Source: Pseudocalidococcus azoricus BACA0444
GTDB lineage: Bacteria; Cyanobacteriota; Cyanobacteriia; Thermosynechococcales; Thermosynechococcaceae
Length of the DNA: 64,000 bases
Reading direction: 5' to 3'
Assembly (NCBI RefSeq): GCF_031729055.1
Contig: NZ_JAVMIP010000004.1
Span: 62,001-126,000 of the forward strand
The position numbers and the translations under genes are program-made. The notes below the pieces were generated by a model, which saw only the letters and a list, made by a program, of their open reading frames with translations, was not told where the DNA came from and made no database searches. This document shows positions 47,737 to 57,940 of this stretch, in pieces; positions within the stretch are counted from its first letter, which is position 1, and each line of letters starts with the position of its first letter.

Positions 47737-47771
47737 TCACTATTGGCTGGGTCGAGGCCTGGGGATGACGT
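47737..47771 (+). repeat. 35-bp direct repeat, right copy
   Basis: TCACTATTGGCTGGGTCGAG and on through CCTGGGGATGACGT, the second copy of the repeat at 46760. It covers the last codons of the broken DUF433 gene. Confidence 0.8.
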
Positions 47772-47972
47772 ACCTTGATAAATCGGATGTGGCATAGGTT
47801 AAGGCCTGGTGAATATCTTCATCGTCAAGTTCAGGAAATTCCTGAAAAAGCTCCTGCCGATCTGGGTAAAGGGCTAATAGTTCCAAAATCCTCCGCACGG
47901 TTAAACGCATATTACGAATGCAAGGTTGACCATTATTTGAGCAGGATTGCTAGTGATCCGATCTAATTTCAT
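47740..47972 (-). pseudogene. DUF433 antitoxin-like gene with a 1-base frameshift
   Basis: From ATG 47972 the frame reads MKLDRITSNPAQI. The product continues in another frame as NGQPCIRNMRLTVRRILELL, then ALYPDRQELFQEFPELDDEDI and HQALTYATSDLS, which is a typical DUF433 protein. Joining the two needs one extra base near 47933 (for example a lost G in an ATGAATGG context). DUF433 proteins normally precede DUF5615 toxins; none follows here. The C-terminus runs into the 35-bp repeat. Confidence 0.75.
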
Positions 47973-48107
47973 AAACTAAGTTCCAAGGAGTATTTACAAA
48001 AATATTTCACTGTTAATTTTGAAGGCTTTAGGCTGAAATTTTGCGTCATTCAAAATAAAAATATTCTCCCGGTTCGAGCAAAGACAAATAATCCTTTGCG
48101 ATTATAA

Positions 48108-48896
48108 TCATAATTTAGGAGCAATAATTACCTTGACCATGAAATCATCTTTGTCTTTTCTTAAATCGTTTTCAAGCGCAGAGGGATTTTTAATTAAATG
48201 ATCTGGATCATAAACAAAGCATATGAGTTTCTTGAAATCCTGATAAGTTTGGTAACCTTCAATATCAATAATTAGTTGTTCACCGACTTCCTTATCTTTC
48301 AAATTAGGTCGAGTTTTCTTGACTTCAATGATAATTTTCTCATTCTTTAATAAGAAGTCCACTCGTGAACTACCGCCAGCGTAACTTGGTGTCCATTCTT
48401 CAGGTCTGATATCATCAAACTCTAATAAAAGTAAGGCATGAAGTAGATACTGAACATCATACTCATCCATAATTTCAAAAGGTTTTTTATTGCGCTGGCG
48501 AGAACCTAGTTGTCTGGCAACCTTAGGAAAGCGACTGCAAATTTTTTCGACAATAAGTAAACAGTCTCTGTTATCTACTTTTCGTTCCAAGTCCCAATAA
48601 TCATTGATTTCATCGATAAACGACTTGAGTATCGACTCAGCACGAGTGAGACCATTTCTGTAGACCTTGTCATATTCGTAGTCTGGAGTATTCGACATTA
48701 GAATACCTAAATCATAAGAAATATTATTGAAATCATTTATATGCCTAGTATTCTCACTAAATATCTTCTCAATCAAAATCTCAGTATCTCGATGCCACTT
48801 ATCAAAGTCTGGACAAAACCTAGGCTTTCTCATTAAATCCTCTATAGCTTTGATTTGACGGTTAAATCTTTGAAGAGCATCTTCTTTTGAAAGCAT
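48108..48896 (-). CDS. Solitary DpnII/MboI-like PD-(D/E)XK nuclease
   Basis: 262-residue protein. Residues 1-130 form a helical N-terminal region without a known motif. The C-terminal part has the blocks EYDVQYLLHALLLLEFDDIRPEE, then SYAGGSSRVDFLL with Asp180 and IIIEVKKTR with Glu191 and Lys193, the PD-(D/E)XK core of the DpnII/MboI-like restriction endonuclease group. No methyltransferase is adjacent. Composition is more AT-rich than the genome around it, which suggests transfer. A role in defence against foreign DNA is a reasonable inference. The region 47973-48107 upstream of its end is gene-free. Confidence 0.8.
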   Translation of the reverse strand: MLSKEDALQRFNRQIKAIEDLMRKPRFCPDFDKWHRDTEILIEKIFSENTRHINDFNNISYDLGILMSNTPDYEYDKVYRNGLTRAESILKSFIDEINDYWDLERKVDNRDCLLIVEKICSRFPKVARQLGSRQRNKKPFEIMDEYDVQYLLHALLLLEFDDIRPEEWTPSYAGGSSRVDFLLKNEKIIIEVKKTRPNLKDKEVGEQLIIDIEGYQTYQDFKKLICFVYDPDHLIKNPSALENDLRKDKDDFMVKVIIAPKL

Positions 48897-48988
48897 AGCT
48901 TTATATTCAACTTCGACGTGATTTTTGCAAGTTAATTAACTATAAATTACTGATAACAGGGAACAACTGGTTATAAGCACAGAGAAAA

Positions 48989-51598
48989 TTAAACAGAAGC
49001 CAATAACTTAGACTCCTCCTCAGCCGAAATTAACCGCCCTTCATCTTCAAAACCCACCACCTTGTCAAAGTATAAATAGCGATAAAGATCAGCCGCTAAC
49101 GGGTCAATTTTCTTCGTGACAATGTTCATGTACTCCTCCACCGTGGGAATCCGCCCCAACAAGGCACACACCGCCCCTAACTCTGCTGAACCCAGATAAA
49201 CCTGTGCGCCTTTGCCCATGCGATTGTTAAAGTTCCGGGTTGAAGTGGAAAAGACCGTTACCCCATCTGCCACCCTGGCCTGATTTCCCATACAGAGCGA
49301 ACATCCCGGCATTTCTAACCGCGCCCCTGCCGCTGCAAACGTGGCATAGTAACCTTCTTCTTTGAGTTGTTGCTCATCCATCCGCGTTGGGGGAGCCACC
49401 CATAACCGGACTTTACAGGCCCCTTCCCCTTCCAAAACCTTAGCTGCCGCCCGATAGTGACCAATATTTGTCATGCAGGAGCCAATAAACACCTCATGGA
49501 TGGGATCACCTGCACATTCCGACATCAGCTTGATATTGTCTGGGTCATTGGGAGCCGCCACGATCGGTTCTTTGATTTGGTCTAAATCCACCTCAATCAC
49601 ATCGGCATAGACCGCATCGGCATCCGCAGACAGCAACACAGGATTCGCCAGCCACTCTTCCATTTTCTTCACCCGCCGCAGAATCGTCCGAGCATCGCCA
49701 TACCCCCGCGCCACCATGTTGTTCAAGAGGGCCACATTGGAGCGTAAATAGGTGGCAACGGTTTCTTCACTCAGTTTGATTGTGCATCCGGCCGCAGAAC
49801 GCTCGGCAGTAGCATCGGTTAACTCAAAAGCCTGTTCCAACTGCAAATCCGGGAGGCCTTCCATTTCAATGATTTTGCCGGAATAGACATTAACTTTGTT
49901 TTCCTTAGCCACCGTCAACTTGCCCTGCTGCATCGCCACATAGGGAATCGCATTGACAATATCCCGCAACGTCACGCCTGGCTGTAATTGCCCCTTAAAC
50001 CGCACCAACACCGACTCCGGCATATCCAAGGGCATTACCCCCAAGGCCGCCGCAAAGGCTACTAATCCCGACCCGGCTGGAAACGAAATCCCCAAAGGAA
50101 ACCGCGTATGGGAGTCGCCACCCGTCCCGACTGTATCCGGCAACAACATCCGGTTTAACCACGAGTGAATAATCCCATCCCCAGGCCGGAGCGATACACC
50201 CCCACGGGAGTTAATAAAATCTGGGAGTTCTTTATGGGTCGTAATGTCCACCGGCTTGGGATAGGCGGCGGTATGGCAAAAACTCTGCATCACCAAATCA
50301 GCCCCAAACCCCAAACAGGCTAACTCCTTCAGTTCATCCCGCGTCATCGGCCCGGTTGTATCTTGAGAGCCAACAGTTGTCATTACGGGTTCGCAATAGG
50401 TTCCAGGTAATACTCCTGGCAATCCACAGGCCTGGCCGACCATTTTTTGAGCCAAGGTAAACCCGTGCGTCACTGTTGCCGGAATCCCAGGCCGGGTAAA
50501 GACAGGACTTGGTTCTAACCCCATCGCCGCCCGCACTTTATCCGTCAGAGTCCGCCCAATCAGCAAGGGAATCCGTCCCCCGGCCCGGACTTCATCGAGA
50601 ATCGTGTCAGGTTTGAGTTGGAACGTGGAAATCACCTCCCCCGCCGTATTCTTAATCTCGCCTTGGTAGGGGTAAATCGTGATCACATCGCCCGTGTTCA
50701 TTTGGGTCACATCGCATTCAATCGGTAACGCCCCCGAATCTTCCATCGTGTTAAAGAAAATCGGGGCAATTTTTCCGCCTAAGCAGTAGCCACCCGTGCG
50801 TTTATTGGGGACAAAAGGAATGTCATCCCCCGTATGCCAAAGGACAGAGTTAGTGGCCGATTTCCGCGAGGATCCCGTTCCCACCACATCCCCGACATAG
50901 GCCACCGGATGCCCAAGTTTCTTCAGTTCCGCAATGGTTTCCAAACTTCCGGGTTGGCGGCTTTCCAACATCACCGTGGCGTGGAGGGGAATATCGGGGC
51001 GAGTTGTGGCTAGAGGGGCTGGAGACAGATCATCCGTATTAGTTTCCCCAGGGACTTTGAATACCGTGACCGTAATTGCTGCGGGTAACTCTGGCCGACT
51101 TGTAAACCATGTGGCATCAGCCCAGGCCTGGAGTAGCTTTTGGGCCAAAGTATTCCCACTGGCGGCTAATTCTTGGACATCGTGGAGGGCATCATAAACC
51201 AGCAGGGTTTTACTCAGGGCGGTCATGGCCGTAGTCGCCAATTCAATGTCTTCGGACTTGAGTAACTCCACCAATGAATGCACGTTATAGCCGCCGAGCA
51301 TGGTTCCCAGCAGTTCAACGGCGTATTTGGGGCTAATTAACGGGCTGGAAAATTCACCCTTGGCAATTCCCGTTAAGAACCCAGCTTTGACATAGGCGGC
51401 TTGATCCACACCGGGGGGAACCCGATCCCGAATTAAATGCAACAGGTAATCCGCTTCACCGGCCGGGGGAGATTTCAGGAGTTCACAGGCCTGGGAGGTT
51501 TGTTCCGCAGTTAGGGGCAACGGGGGAATGCCTAACTCAGCCCGCTCTGCTGTATGTTGCCGATAAACTGCCAAAACATCGAAATTTTCCACAACCAA
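48989..51598 (-). CDS. acnB: Aconitate hydratase B
   Basis: 869-residue AcnB (bifunctional aconitase/2-methylisocitrate dehydratase), converting citrate to isocitrate in the TCA cycle. The N-terminal HEAT-like domain (to about residue 160) is followed by the swivel domain and then the catalytic domains. The [4Fe-4S] ligand cysteines are seen in FCHTAAYPKP, in CMTNIGHYR and in CSLCMGNQARV. Full length. It is divergent from mtnP. Confidence 0.97.
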   Translation of the reverse strand: MVVENFDVLAVYRQHTAERAELGIPPLPLTAEQTSQACELLKSPPAGEADYLLHLIRDRVPPGVDQAAYVKAGFLTGIAKGEFSSPLISPKYAVELLGTMLGGYNVHSLVELLKSEDIELATTAMTALSKTLLVYDALHDVQELAASGNTLAQKLLQAWADATWFTSRPELPAAITVTVFKVPGETNTDDLSPAPLATTRPDIPLHATVMLESRQPGSLETIAELKKLGHPVAYVGDVVGTGSSRKSATNSVLWHTGDDIPFVPNKRTGGYCLGGKIAPIFFNTMEDSGALPIECDVTQMNTGDVITIYPYQGEIKNTAGEVISTFQLKPDTILDEVRAGGRIPLLIGRTLTDKVRAAMGLEPSPVFTRPGIPATVTHGFTLAQKMVGQACGLPGVLPGTYCEPVMTTVGSQDTTGPMTRDELKELACLGFGADLVMQSFCHTAAYPKPVDITTHKELPDFINSRGGVSLRPGDGIIHSWLNRMLLPDTVGTGGDSHTRFPLGISFPAGSGLVAFAAALGVMPLDMPESVLVRFKGQLQPGVTLRDIVNAIPYVAMQQGKLTVAKENKVNVYSGKIIEMEGLPDLQLEQAFELTDATAERSAAGCTIKLSEETVATYLRSNVALLNNMVARGYGDARTILRRVKKMEEWLANPVLLSADADAVYADVIEVDLDQIKEPIVAAPNDPDNIKLMSECAGDPIHEVFIGSCMTNIGHYRAAAKVLEGEGACKVRLWVAPPTRMDEQQLKEEGYYATFAAAGARLEMPGCSLCMGNQARVADGVTVFSTSTRNFNNRMGKGAQVYLGSAELGAVCALLGRIPTVEEYMNIVTKKIDPLAADLYRYLYFDKVVGFEDEGRLISAEEESKLLASV

Positions 51599-51735
51599 CC
51601 TCTCTCAAGGACGCAATAATCTTTAATCACCCAGTCTAACCAGGCCCTACTTTCCAGAGTACGACATCTCTCTGAGGGGCAAACTGTAGCCTAGGTTGCA
51701 ATTGGGCCGGTCAAAGAAGCGGGAAAGGAAAGCCG

Positions 51736-51741
51736 TATAAT
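51736..51741 (+). promoter_or_regulatory. Candidate -10 box for mtnP
   Basis: TATAAT, 41 bases before the mtnP ATG. There is no good -35 match at the usual distance, so this is a tentative assignment. Confidence 0.3.
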
Positions 51742-51782
51742 TTGCGGTAGTTCAGCGTCAGACATTATCAAGGAAACTCATC

Positions 51783-52655
51783 ATGGCAGATGTATCCATT
51801 GGGATTATTGGTGGCAGTGGCTTATACAAAATGGCAGCCCTCCAAAATGTGGAAGAAGTGACAATTGATACTCCCTTTGGCCCTACCTCTGATGCCTTGA
51901 TTGTCGGAACGCTTGATGGTGCCAAAGTTGCCTTTTTAGCCCGTCATGGCCGCAATCACCATTTACTCCCCACGGAAGTTCCCTATCGGGCCAATATCTA
52001 TGCCTTAAAAGCCATCGGGGTGAAATACATCATTTCCGCTTCGGCGGTGGGTTCACTCCAAGAAGAGGTTAAACCTCTGGATATGGTCTTACCGGATCAG
52101 TTCATTGACCGCACCCGCAGCCGGGTTTCCACCTTTTTTGGGGATGGGATTGTGGCCCATATTGGCTTTGCAGATCCGATTTGCCCGGCATTAGCCCAGG
52201 TGTTAGGAGATGCGATTAGCGAACTGAATTTACCAGAAGTAACGTTGCATCGGGGCGGAACCTATGTCTGTATGGAAGGGCCGGCCTTTTCCACATTGTC
52301 TGAATCTAATCTCTATCGGAGTTGGGGCGGAACCGTAATTGGGATGACGAATTTACCCGAGGCTAAACTGGCCCGAGAAGCCGAAATTGCCTACGCCACC
52401 CTAGCCTTAGCCACGGATTATGACTGTTGGCATCCTGAACATGACAGCGTGACGGTGGAAATGATCATTGGCAATTTGCATCGGAATGCCGCCAATGCCC
52501 AGAGCGTCATCCAGGCCACAGTTGCCAAATTAACCGCCAATCCCCCGGTATCCAAAGCCCATAAAGCCCTGCGCCATGCCATTCTCACCCCGTTGGATCA
52601 AGTTCCGGCGGCGACTAAAGAGAAATTGGGTATTCTTCTCAAGCCCTATCTTTAA
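51783..52655 (+). CDS. mtnP: 5'-methylthioadenosine phosphorylase
   Basis: 290-residue purine-nucleoside phosphorylase family 2 enzyme that cleaves methylthioadenosine to adenine and methylthioribose 1-phosphate for methionine salvage. Diagnostic segments: [42 protein letters not shown], and the substrate loop [13 protein letters not shown] followed by [16 protein letters not shown]. Full length. AAGGAAACTC precedes the ATG. The RCK channel gene follows 33 bases later. Confidence 0.95.
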   Translation: MADVSIGIIGGSGLYKMAALQNVEEVTIDTPFGPTSDALIVGTLDGAKVAFLARHGRNHHLLPTEVPYRANIYALKAIGVKYIISASAVGSLQEEVKPLDMVLPDQFIDRTRSRVSTFFGDGIVAHIGFADPICPALAQVLGDAISELNLPEVTLHRGGTYVCMEGPAFSTLSESNLYRSWGGTVIGMTNLPEAKLAREAEIAYATLALATDYDCWHPEHDSVTVEMIIGNLHRNAANAQSVIQATVAKLTANPPVSKAHKALRHAILTPLDQVPAATKEKLGILLKPYL

Positions 52656-52688
52656 GTCAGTTTGATTCTCTAAAATTCATCTACCCTG

Positions 52689-53738
52689 ATGTTTCGTCCT
52701 CGCTGGCAATTTCTGTTAGTCGCAATCGCGGGCTTGGGCCTGGTTGGCCTGGTGGGATTATTGCTGTGGACAGAGGGGGCAACTTCACAAGACCAGGCCT
52801 GGGAACTCCTAGAAAATGTCATTATCACGCTTTTGGGAGAATATCCAGATCGACCGAAGACCCTAACTGGGCAGGTTTTGCAATTGCTCTTATTTATCTT
52901 TGGGACGTTTGTTTTTGGGGCAGTGATTGGTCGGGTTTCATCGTTTTTTGTGATGCGCTCGTTGCGGAGGAAAACAATAATGAAGCAATTTCAGGATCAT
53001 ATTATTATCTGTAATTGGAATCTCAAGGCGGTGGCCATTCTGCAGCAACTGATTGAAGCCAATAAACAACATCAGCGGGAGATTGTGATTATTTCCACGG
53101 CAGATGTGAAACTCCCCGAAGATCTACAAGCTCGCTCAGATATTCACCTCATCCAGGCCGACCCGACTCACCACGCCACCTTAGCTAAATATGGGGCTAC
53201 CCAGGCCAAGTCGGTGATTCTCTTAGCCGATCAAGACAGTGCCAGCCCCGATGCGAAAAATGCCTTGATTGCCCTGGCGATTAAACATTTAGAAGAAACC
53301 CCAGGCCGGGAGCAAAATATCCATGTAGTTGCCGAGTTAGTCAATTTAGATCGACAGCGACATCTCAAAGAAGCAGGGGTTGATGAAATTATTTCGGCTC
53401 GGGAATACAGTTCGGGAATTATTGCCCAAAGTGCCTTATTTACGAATATGTCTGTGGTTTATCAACAGTTATTAACCTATTCCGAGGACACAAACGAATT
53501 TTACTTTATTGATCCGGATCGCTATCCATCCCAACTGATCGGCAAAACCTTTGAAGAACTCAGTCAATGGATTAGTCAATACAGCCGTAAACATCCTGAA
53601 AACCCAGTCTTGCTGTTAGGCGTTAAGCAGGCTAATGGGGAAATCTTGCTTAATCCCCGGCATAGTTCCTTTCAGCATTTAGAAGCCCAAGATTCCCTGA
53701 TTGTCATGGCCTTTAAAAATGTGACTCGGCTCTCATAG
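52689..53738 (+). CDS. Two-TM ion-channel protein with RCK (TrkA-N) domains
   Basis: 349-residue protein. Membrane segments at about residues 8-28 and 63-85 enclose a pore-like loop (38-60). A TrkA-N/RCK Rossmann domain starts at residue 103 (DHIIICNWN) and a second regulatory region runs to the end. The layout is that of a calcium- or nucleotide-gated potassium channel, but the loop reads NVIITLLGEYPDRP, so the potassium selectivity sequence T-V-G-Y-G is absent. It may conduct other ions or be gated differently, in the manner of CASTOR/POLLUX-type channels. Plasma or thylakoid membrane. Confidence 0.85.
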   Translation: MFRPRWQFLLVAIAGLGLVGLVGLLLWTEGATSQDQAWELLENVIITLLGEYPDRPKTLTGQVLQLLLFIFGTFVFGAVIGRVSSFFVMRSLRRKTIMKQFQDHIIICNWNLKAVAILQQLIEANKQHQREIVIISTADVKLPEDLQARSDIHLIQADPTHHATLAKYGATQAKSVILLADQDSASPDAKNALIALAIKHLEETPGREQNIHVVAELVNLDRQRHLKEAGVDEIISAREYSSGIIAQSALFTNMSVVYQQLLTYSEDTNEFYFIDPDRYPSQLIGKTFEELSQWISQYSRKHPENPVLLLGVKQANGEILLNPRHSSFQHLEAQDSLIVMAFKNVTRLS

Positions 53739-53866
53739 AAACTTATTTTTCCTCAGAGCACTGTCTATTCTGTTCCGGTTTGCTATCACCCCAAAAAACC
53801 GAGTCAGAGAATTGATCCACCTAACCTGCGGCAATATAGGGATTTTGCAGTGCAGTAATTGGGATT

Positions 53867-55154
<1,288 letters not shown>

Positions 55155-55226
55155 TTACAACCGTGAGGATGATTGAGGTGCCTTGAGGTTAGCCCCAACA
55201 ACCCCAAACTAAGATAGCAGGTTGCA

Positions 55227-56435
55227 TTATTCCTTAGTCGATCCAGCATCGGGTGTGAGAAGAATCAGTTGTCGTTGCCAGAGGGAATAGACTTCGGCCA
55301 GAGTCAGGCTGCTGGAGGGAAGGAGTGCTTGCACAGATTGGGTTTGGTTTTCTTGACAGGCCTGGAGAAACGCCACTTCCCCATCGGTTAGGTGAATGAG
55401 TTCGTAAAAGCTGTTAAAGAGACAGTTACCCGGCCAGCCATCAATACAGGGATGCAAAGTGGGCATGGCCCCTAACAGATCAGTGGGTTCTGTCCAGGTA
55501 TGGTCTGGTAACGGTGGGCGGCCGAGGAAAAATTCATAATGGGTAATGCTACTGGGGTCTAATAATTCAATCAGGCGATATCTTTCTTTTGGAGAGAGAT
55601 GGGCGGCCCGTTCAAGTAATTCAGGATTGTCACCCAAGACCCGCTCCAGTCGCCAAATCGCCGGATTAGAAAAACCAAGAAACTCCAGATCCGTAGTCTC
55701 TAACCAGGCAAACAAAGAGGGAATGGTATAGTCAACTTCCTGGGGATGCACATACATATCGGCAAAGCATTCATCGCGGATATTTTCCATCGCCCAGCGT
55801 TCAGTTTCCCGTTGTTTGAGGCGGTTTTGCTCCGGTAATACGGCAAATATTTGCCGGCCCAGTTGCACCCCATCGGTATAGTCACCCCGTTGATCCCCTT
55901 GGAGAATCTGAATCGCTTCCTGCATGAGTTTAATTTCCCAGCGGCCCAGTTCCCCATAGACAAAGATATGAAAAATCCCCCCCGGCCCCAATTGTTTCGC
56001 CAGGTTAGCCAGGCCCCGAGCCGGATCCCGTAAATGATGTAAAACCCCCACGCAATTAATTAAGTCAAACGGACCAGACAGATCGAGGGCATCATCTAAC
56101 AGGCTGGCCTGGTGAAGGGTAACATTCTTAGCTCCCAGGCGATGAATCCGTTCCTGGGCAATGGTGAGCGCGCCTTGGCTTAAGTCAACGGCCGTAATCT
56201 GGGCTTTGGGATTGAGATAGGCCAGATATTCAGTTCCAACCCCTGTGCCACAGCCCGCATCAAGAATTTTAATTGCATTGGTTGTGGGGGTGCGTCCAGT
56301 ACAGAAACTATAGGCAGCCGGCCAACTCCAGCGCCAGTTATAACCGGGAGGCGGTTGATCCGAAAGTGGCTCTGGCGGAAAGGGATAGGTATCGTAGAGC
56401 TTTTGAACCGCAGCAGTTACTGGATCAGCCATCAT
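55227..56435 (-). CDS. SAM-dependent methyltransferase, cyanobacterial type
   Basis: 402-residue protein. It begins with a YDTYPFPPEPL segment that I associate with a family common in cyanobacteria. The SAM motif I is ILDAGCGTGVGTEYLA at about residues 57-72, followed by AVDLSQGAL and CVGVLHHLRDP. The C-terminal 180 residues are specific to the family and contain the F-A-D-M-Y-V-H-P segment. The substrate is not known. It lies on the same strand as pyrH-frr, 76 bases from pyrH, and 53 bases after the FHA gene. Confidence 0.88.
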   Translation of the reverse strand: MMADPVTAAVQKLYDTYPFPPEPLSDQPPPGYNWRWSWPAAYSFCTGRTPTTNAIKILDAGCGTGVGTEYLAYLNPKAQITAVDLSQGALTIAQERIHRLGAKNVTLHQASLLDDALDLSGPFDLINCVGVLHHLRDPARGLANLAKQLGPGGIFHIFVYGELGRWEIKLMQEAIQILQGDQRGDYTDGVQLGRQIFAVLPEQNRLKQRETERWAMENIRDECFADMYVHPQEVDYTIPSLFAWLETTDLEFLGFSNPAIWRLERVLGDNPELLERAAHLSPKERYRLIELLDPSSITHYEFFLGRPPLPDHTWTEPTDLLGAMPTLHPCIDGWPGNCLFNSFYELIHLTDGEVAFLQACQENQTQSVQALLPSSSLTLAEVYSLWQRQLILLTPDAGSTKE

Positions 56436-56488
56436 CGCAGCTATTCACCTATTTAATCTATACGAAGCATGATATTAAACTAACCGAT

Positions 56489-57403
56489 CTAAGAGGGATG
56501 CTGGACATTTCCCGGACTGACGACAAATTCGCCTAACCATTGGGAGGGGGTGTCATCGGAAATCACAGCCATTTGTAAATCTAAAAGCGTAGTGGCTAAT
56601 TTTTCCCGCCGCACCGGCCCCCAGGCCAAGACTCGTAAAATTTGCTTCATCATTTGCTCAATCTCGGCACTATAGACCGTGAAATTATCCTCAGGTAAGG
56701 CTGGTAAACACCCTAAGACTCGTTGTTGACGGGCCCAGTTTCTTTTCTCGGCGGAAACAATACGGTCATGGCTATCAATCAAAATAATTCTGAGTTGGGG
56801 TGATTGTTGATAGCACCAGCGTAAAAGATGGCTGACATCGGGAAGTTCAGCCCGCGTATCCAACATGACAATGCCCGGATGAGACTGCACCATCACCATA
56901 AAATCCTGAAGGACTTGGCGGACATTAATTTTACCGGACTCAACAATGACATTAATATCCTGAGATACCAGTAAATCGCGCCAGAGATGACTTTGGTTCG
57001 TGTATTCCTGGATAATCAAAACCACTGGCCGAATTTTTGCGGCATCCGGTAAGGTATCAATTGGGCTGTCGGCTTGGGGCGGAATGGTGGTTTGGGCCTG
57101 GGCTGCCCGAAATTCGACAAAGGTTTTACCCAAGGCAATGCGGTCACCTGTTTTCAGGAGTGTTGGGACTGTGATTTTGCTGTTATTGAGAGTGCAGCCA
57201 TTGCGACTACCGAGATCGATGAGATAGTAATCACCATTTTCGAGTCTTTGTACCAAGGCATGGCGGCGAGAGATCCAGCGATCAGACAAAACTACTTGAC
57301 AGTCTTTACCCCGCCCCAAAGTCCAGGCCGTGCCTTGATCAAGGGGAGCAACATAATGACCGCCATTGGTATAAACGACTAATTGGGGAAAGTTTCTAGG
57401 CAC
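56489..57403 (-). CDS. FHA-domain protein with receiver-like region
   Basis: 304-residue protein. The forkhead-associated domain (about residues 20-100) has GRGKDCQVVLSDRWISRRHALV and then IDLGSRNGCTLN, the phosphothreonine-binding signature. From about residue 125 to 260 a receiver-like alpha/beta region follows, with LIIQEYTNQ at its start and MLDTRAELPDVSHLL at the place of a phosphorylated Asp. The protein may read phospho-signals from Ser/Thr kinases; no such kinase is adjacent. Confidence 0.85.
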   Translation of the reverse strand: MPRNFPQLVVYTNGGHYVAPLDQGTAWTLGRGKDCQVVLSDRWISRRHALVQRLENGDYYLIDLGSRNGCTLNNSKITVPTLLKTGDRIALGKTFVEFRAAQAQTTIPPQADSPIDTLPDAAKIRPVVLIIQEYTNQSHLWRDLLVSQDINVIVESGKINVRQVLQDFMVMVQSHPGIVMLDTRAELPDVSHLLRWCYQQSPQLRIILIDSHDRIVSAEKRNWARQQRVLGCLPALPEDNFTVYSAEIEQMMKQILRVLAWGPVRREKLATTLLDLQMAVISDDTPSQWLGEFVVSPGNVQHPS

Positions 57404-57482
57404 AATGGGTCAACAACCAACTATTCAAGGGGGGCAAGTCATCAACATCAAGCAGGAACCGGAGCAGCAGATCCGCCACCCC

Positions 57483-57746
57483 TTATTTTTGAAAGTCAAC
57501 ACAATAAATAGCCGATTCTGTCGCGGCCTGGTGGGGATGAAGCGCACACTTCAAACGGTAGTCAGCGCAGAAAAACCGGCATTGACTACAGGGAATTTGG
57601 TGCATTCGCTTGGCAACCAGCATCCCCTCTTGCCAAAATTGCCAAGCATTCCAGGCCAGGAGTCCTAAAAATGACCAAGCAACTAGAAAACATAGGGGAG
57701 TCAAGAGGGGCTGCAACCAGGCTAACCAAGACCATACCTCAGACAT
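57483..57746 (-). CDS. Small conserved cyanobacterial membrane protein with a Cys cluster
   Basis: 87 residues with one or two membrane segments (about residues 8-35) and a soluble tail with the pattern I-P-C-S-Q-C-R-F-F, then L-K-C-A-L-H-P and Y-C-V-D-F. Proteins with the same C-x2-C-R-F-F / L-K-C-x-V/L-H-P motif occur widely in cyanobacteria; their function is not known to me. The four cysteines may bind a metal or a cluster. No gene in the 194 bases between it and the dehydrogenase gene. Confidence 0.8.
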   Translation of the reverse strand: MSEVWSWLAWLQPLLTPLCFLVAWSFLGLLAWNAWQFWQEGMLVAKRMHQIPCSQCRFFCADYRLKCALHPHQAATESAIYCVDFQK

Positions 57747-57940
57747 ACATGATCACCGCAAACCCAGAATTCATAGACACTCAACTAATATCCAGGATGA
57801 CTTCATTTAGCCAAAACAATAGGGATTAATTAACTATCCTATCAATTTAGATCAAGTAACCACTCAATGTTAAGGAATTGCAGTAATCCCCCCCGCCCGG
57901 ATAGGGTCTGTCCGCAAGCCAAGGGAATGAGCGTTTTCCA

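Noticed and set aside
47775..47966. 63-codon plus-strand frame
   Set aside because: It is the antisense shadow of the broken DUF433 gene, which explains the sequence much better.
48989..51598. A fused or duplicated aconitase
   Set aside because: The unusual domain order (swivel domain first) is normal for AcnB.
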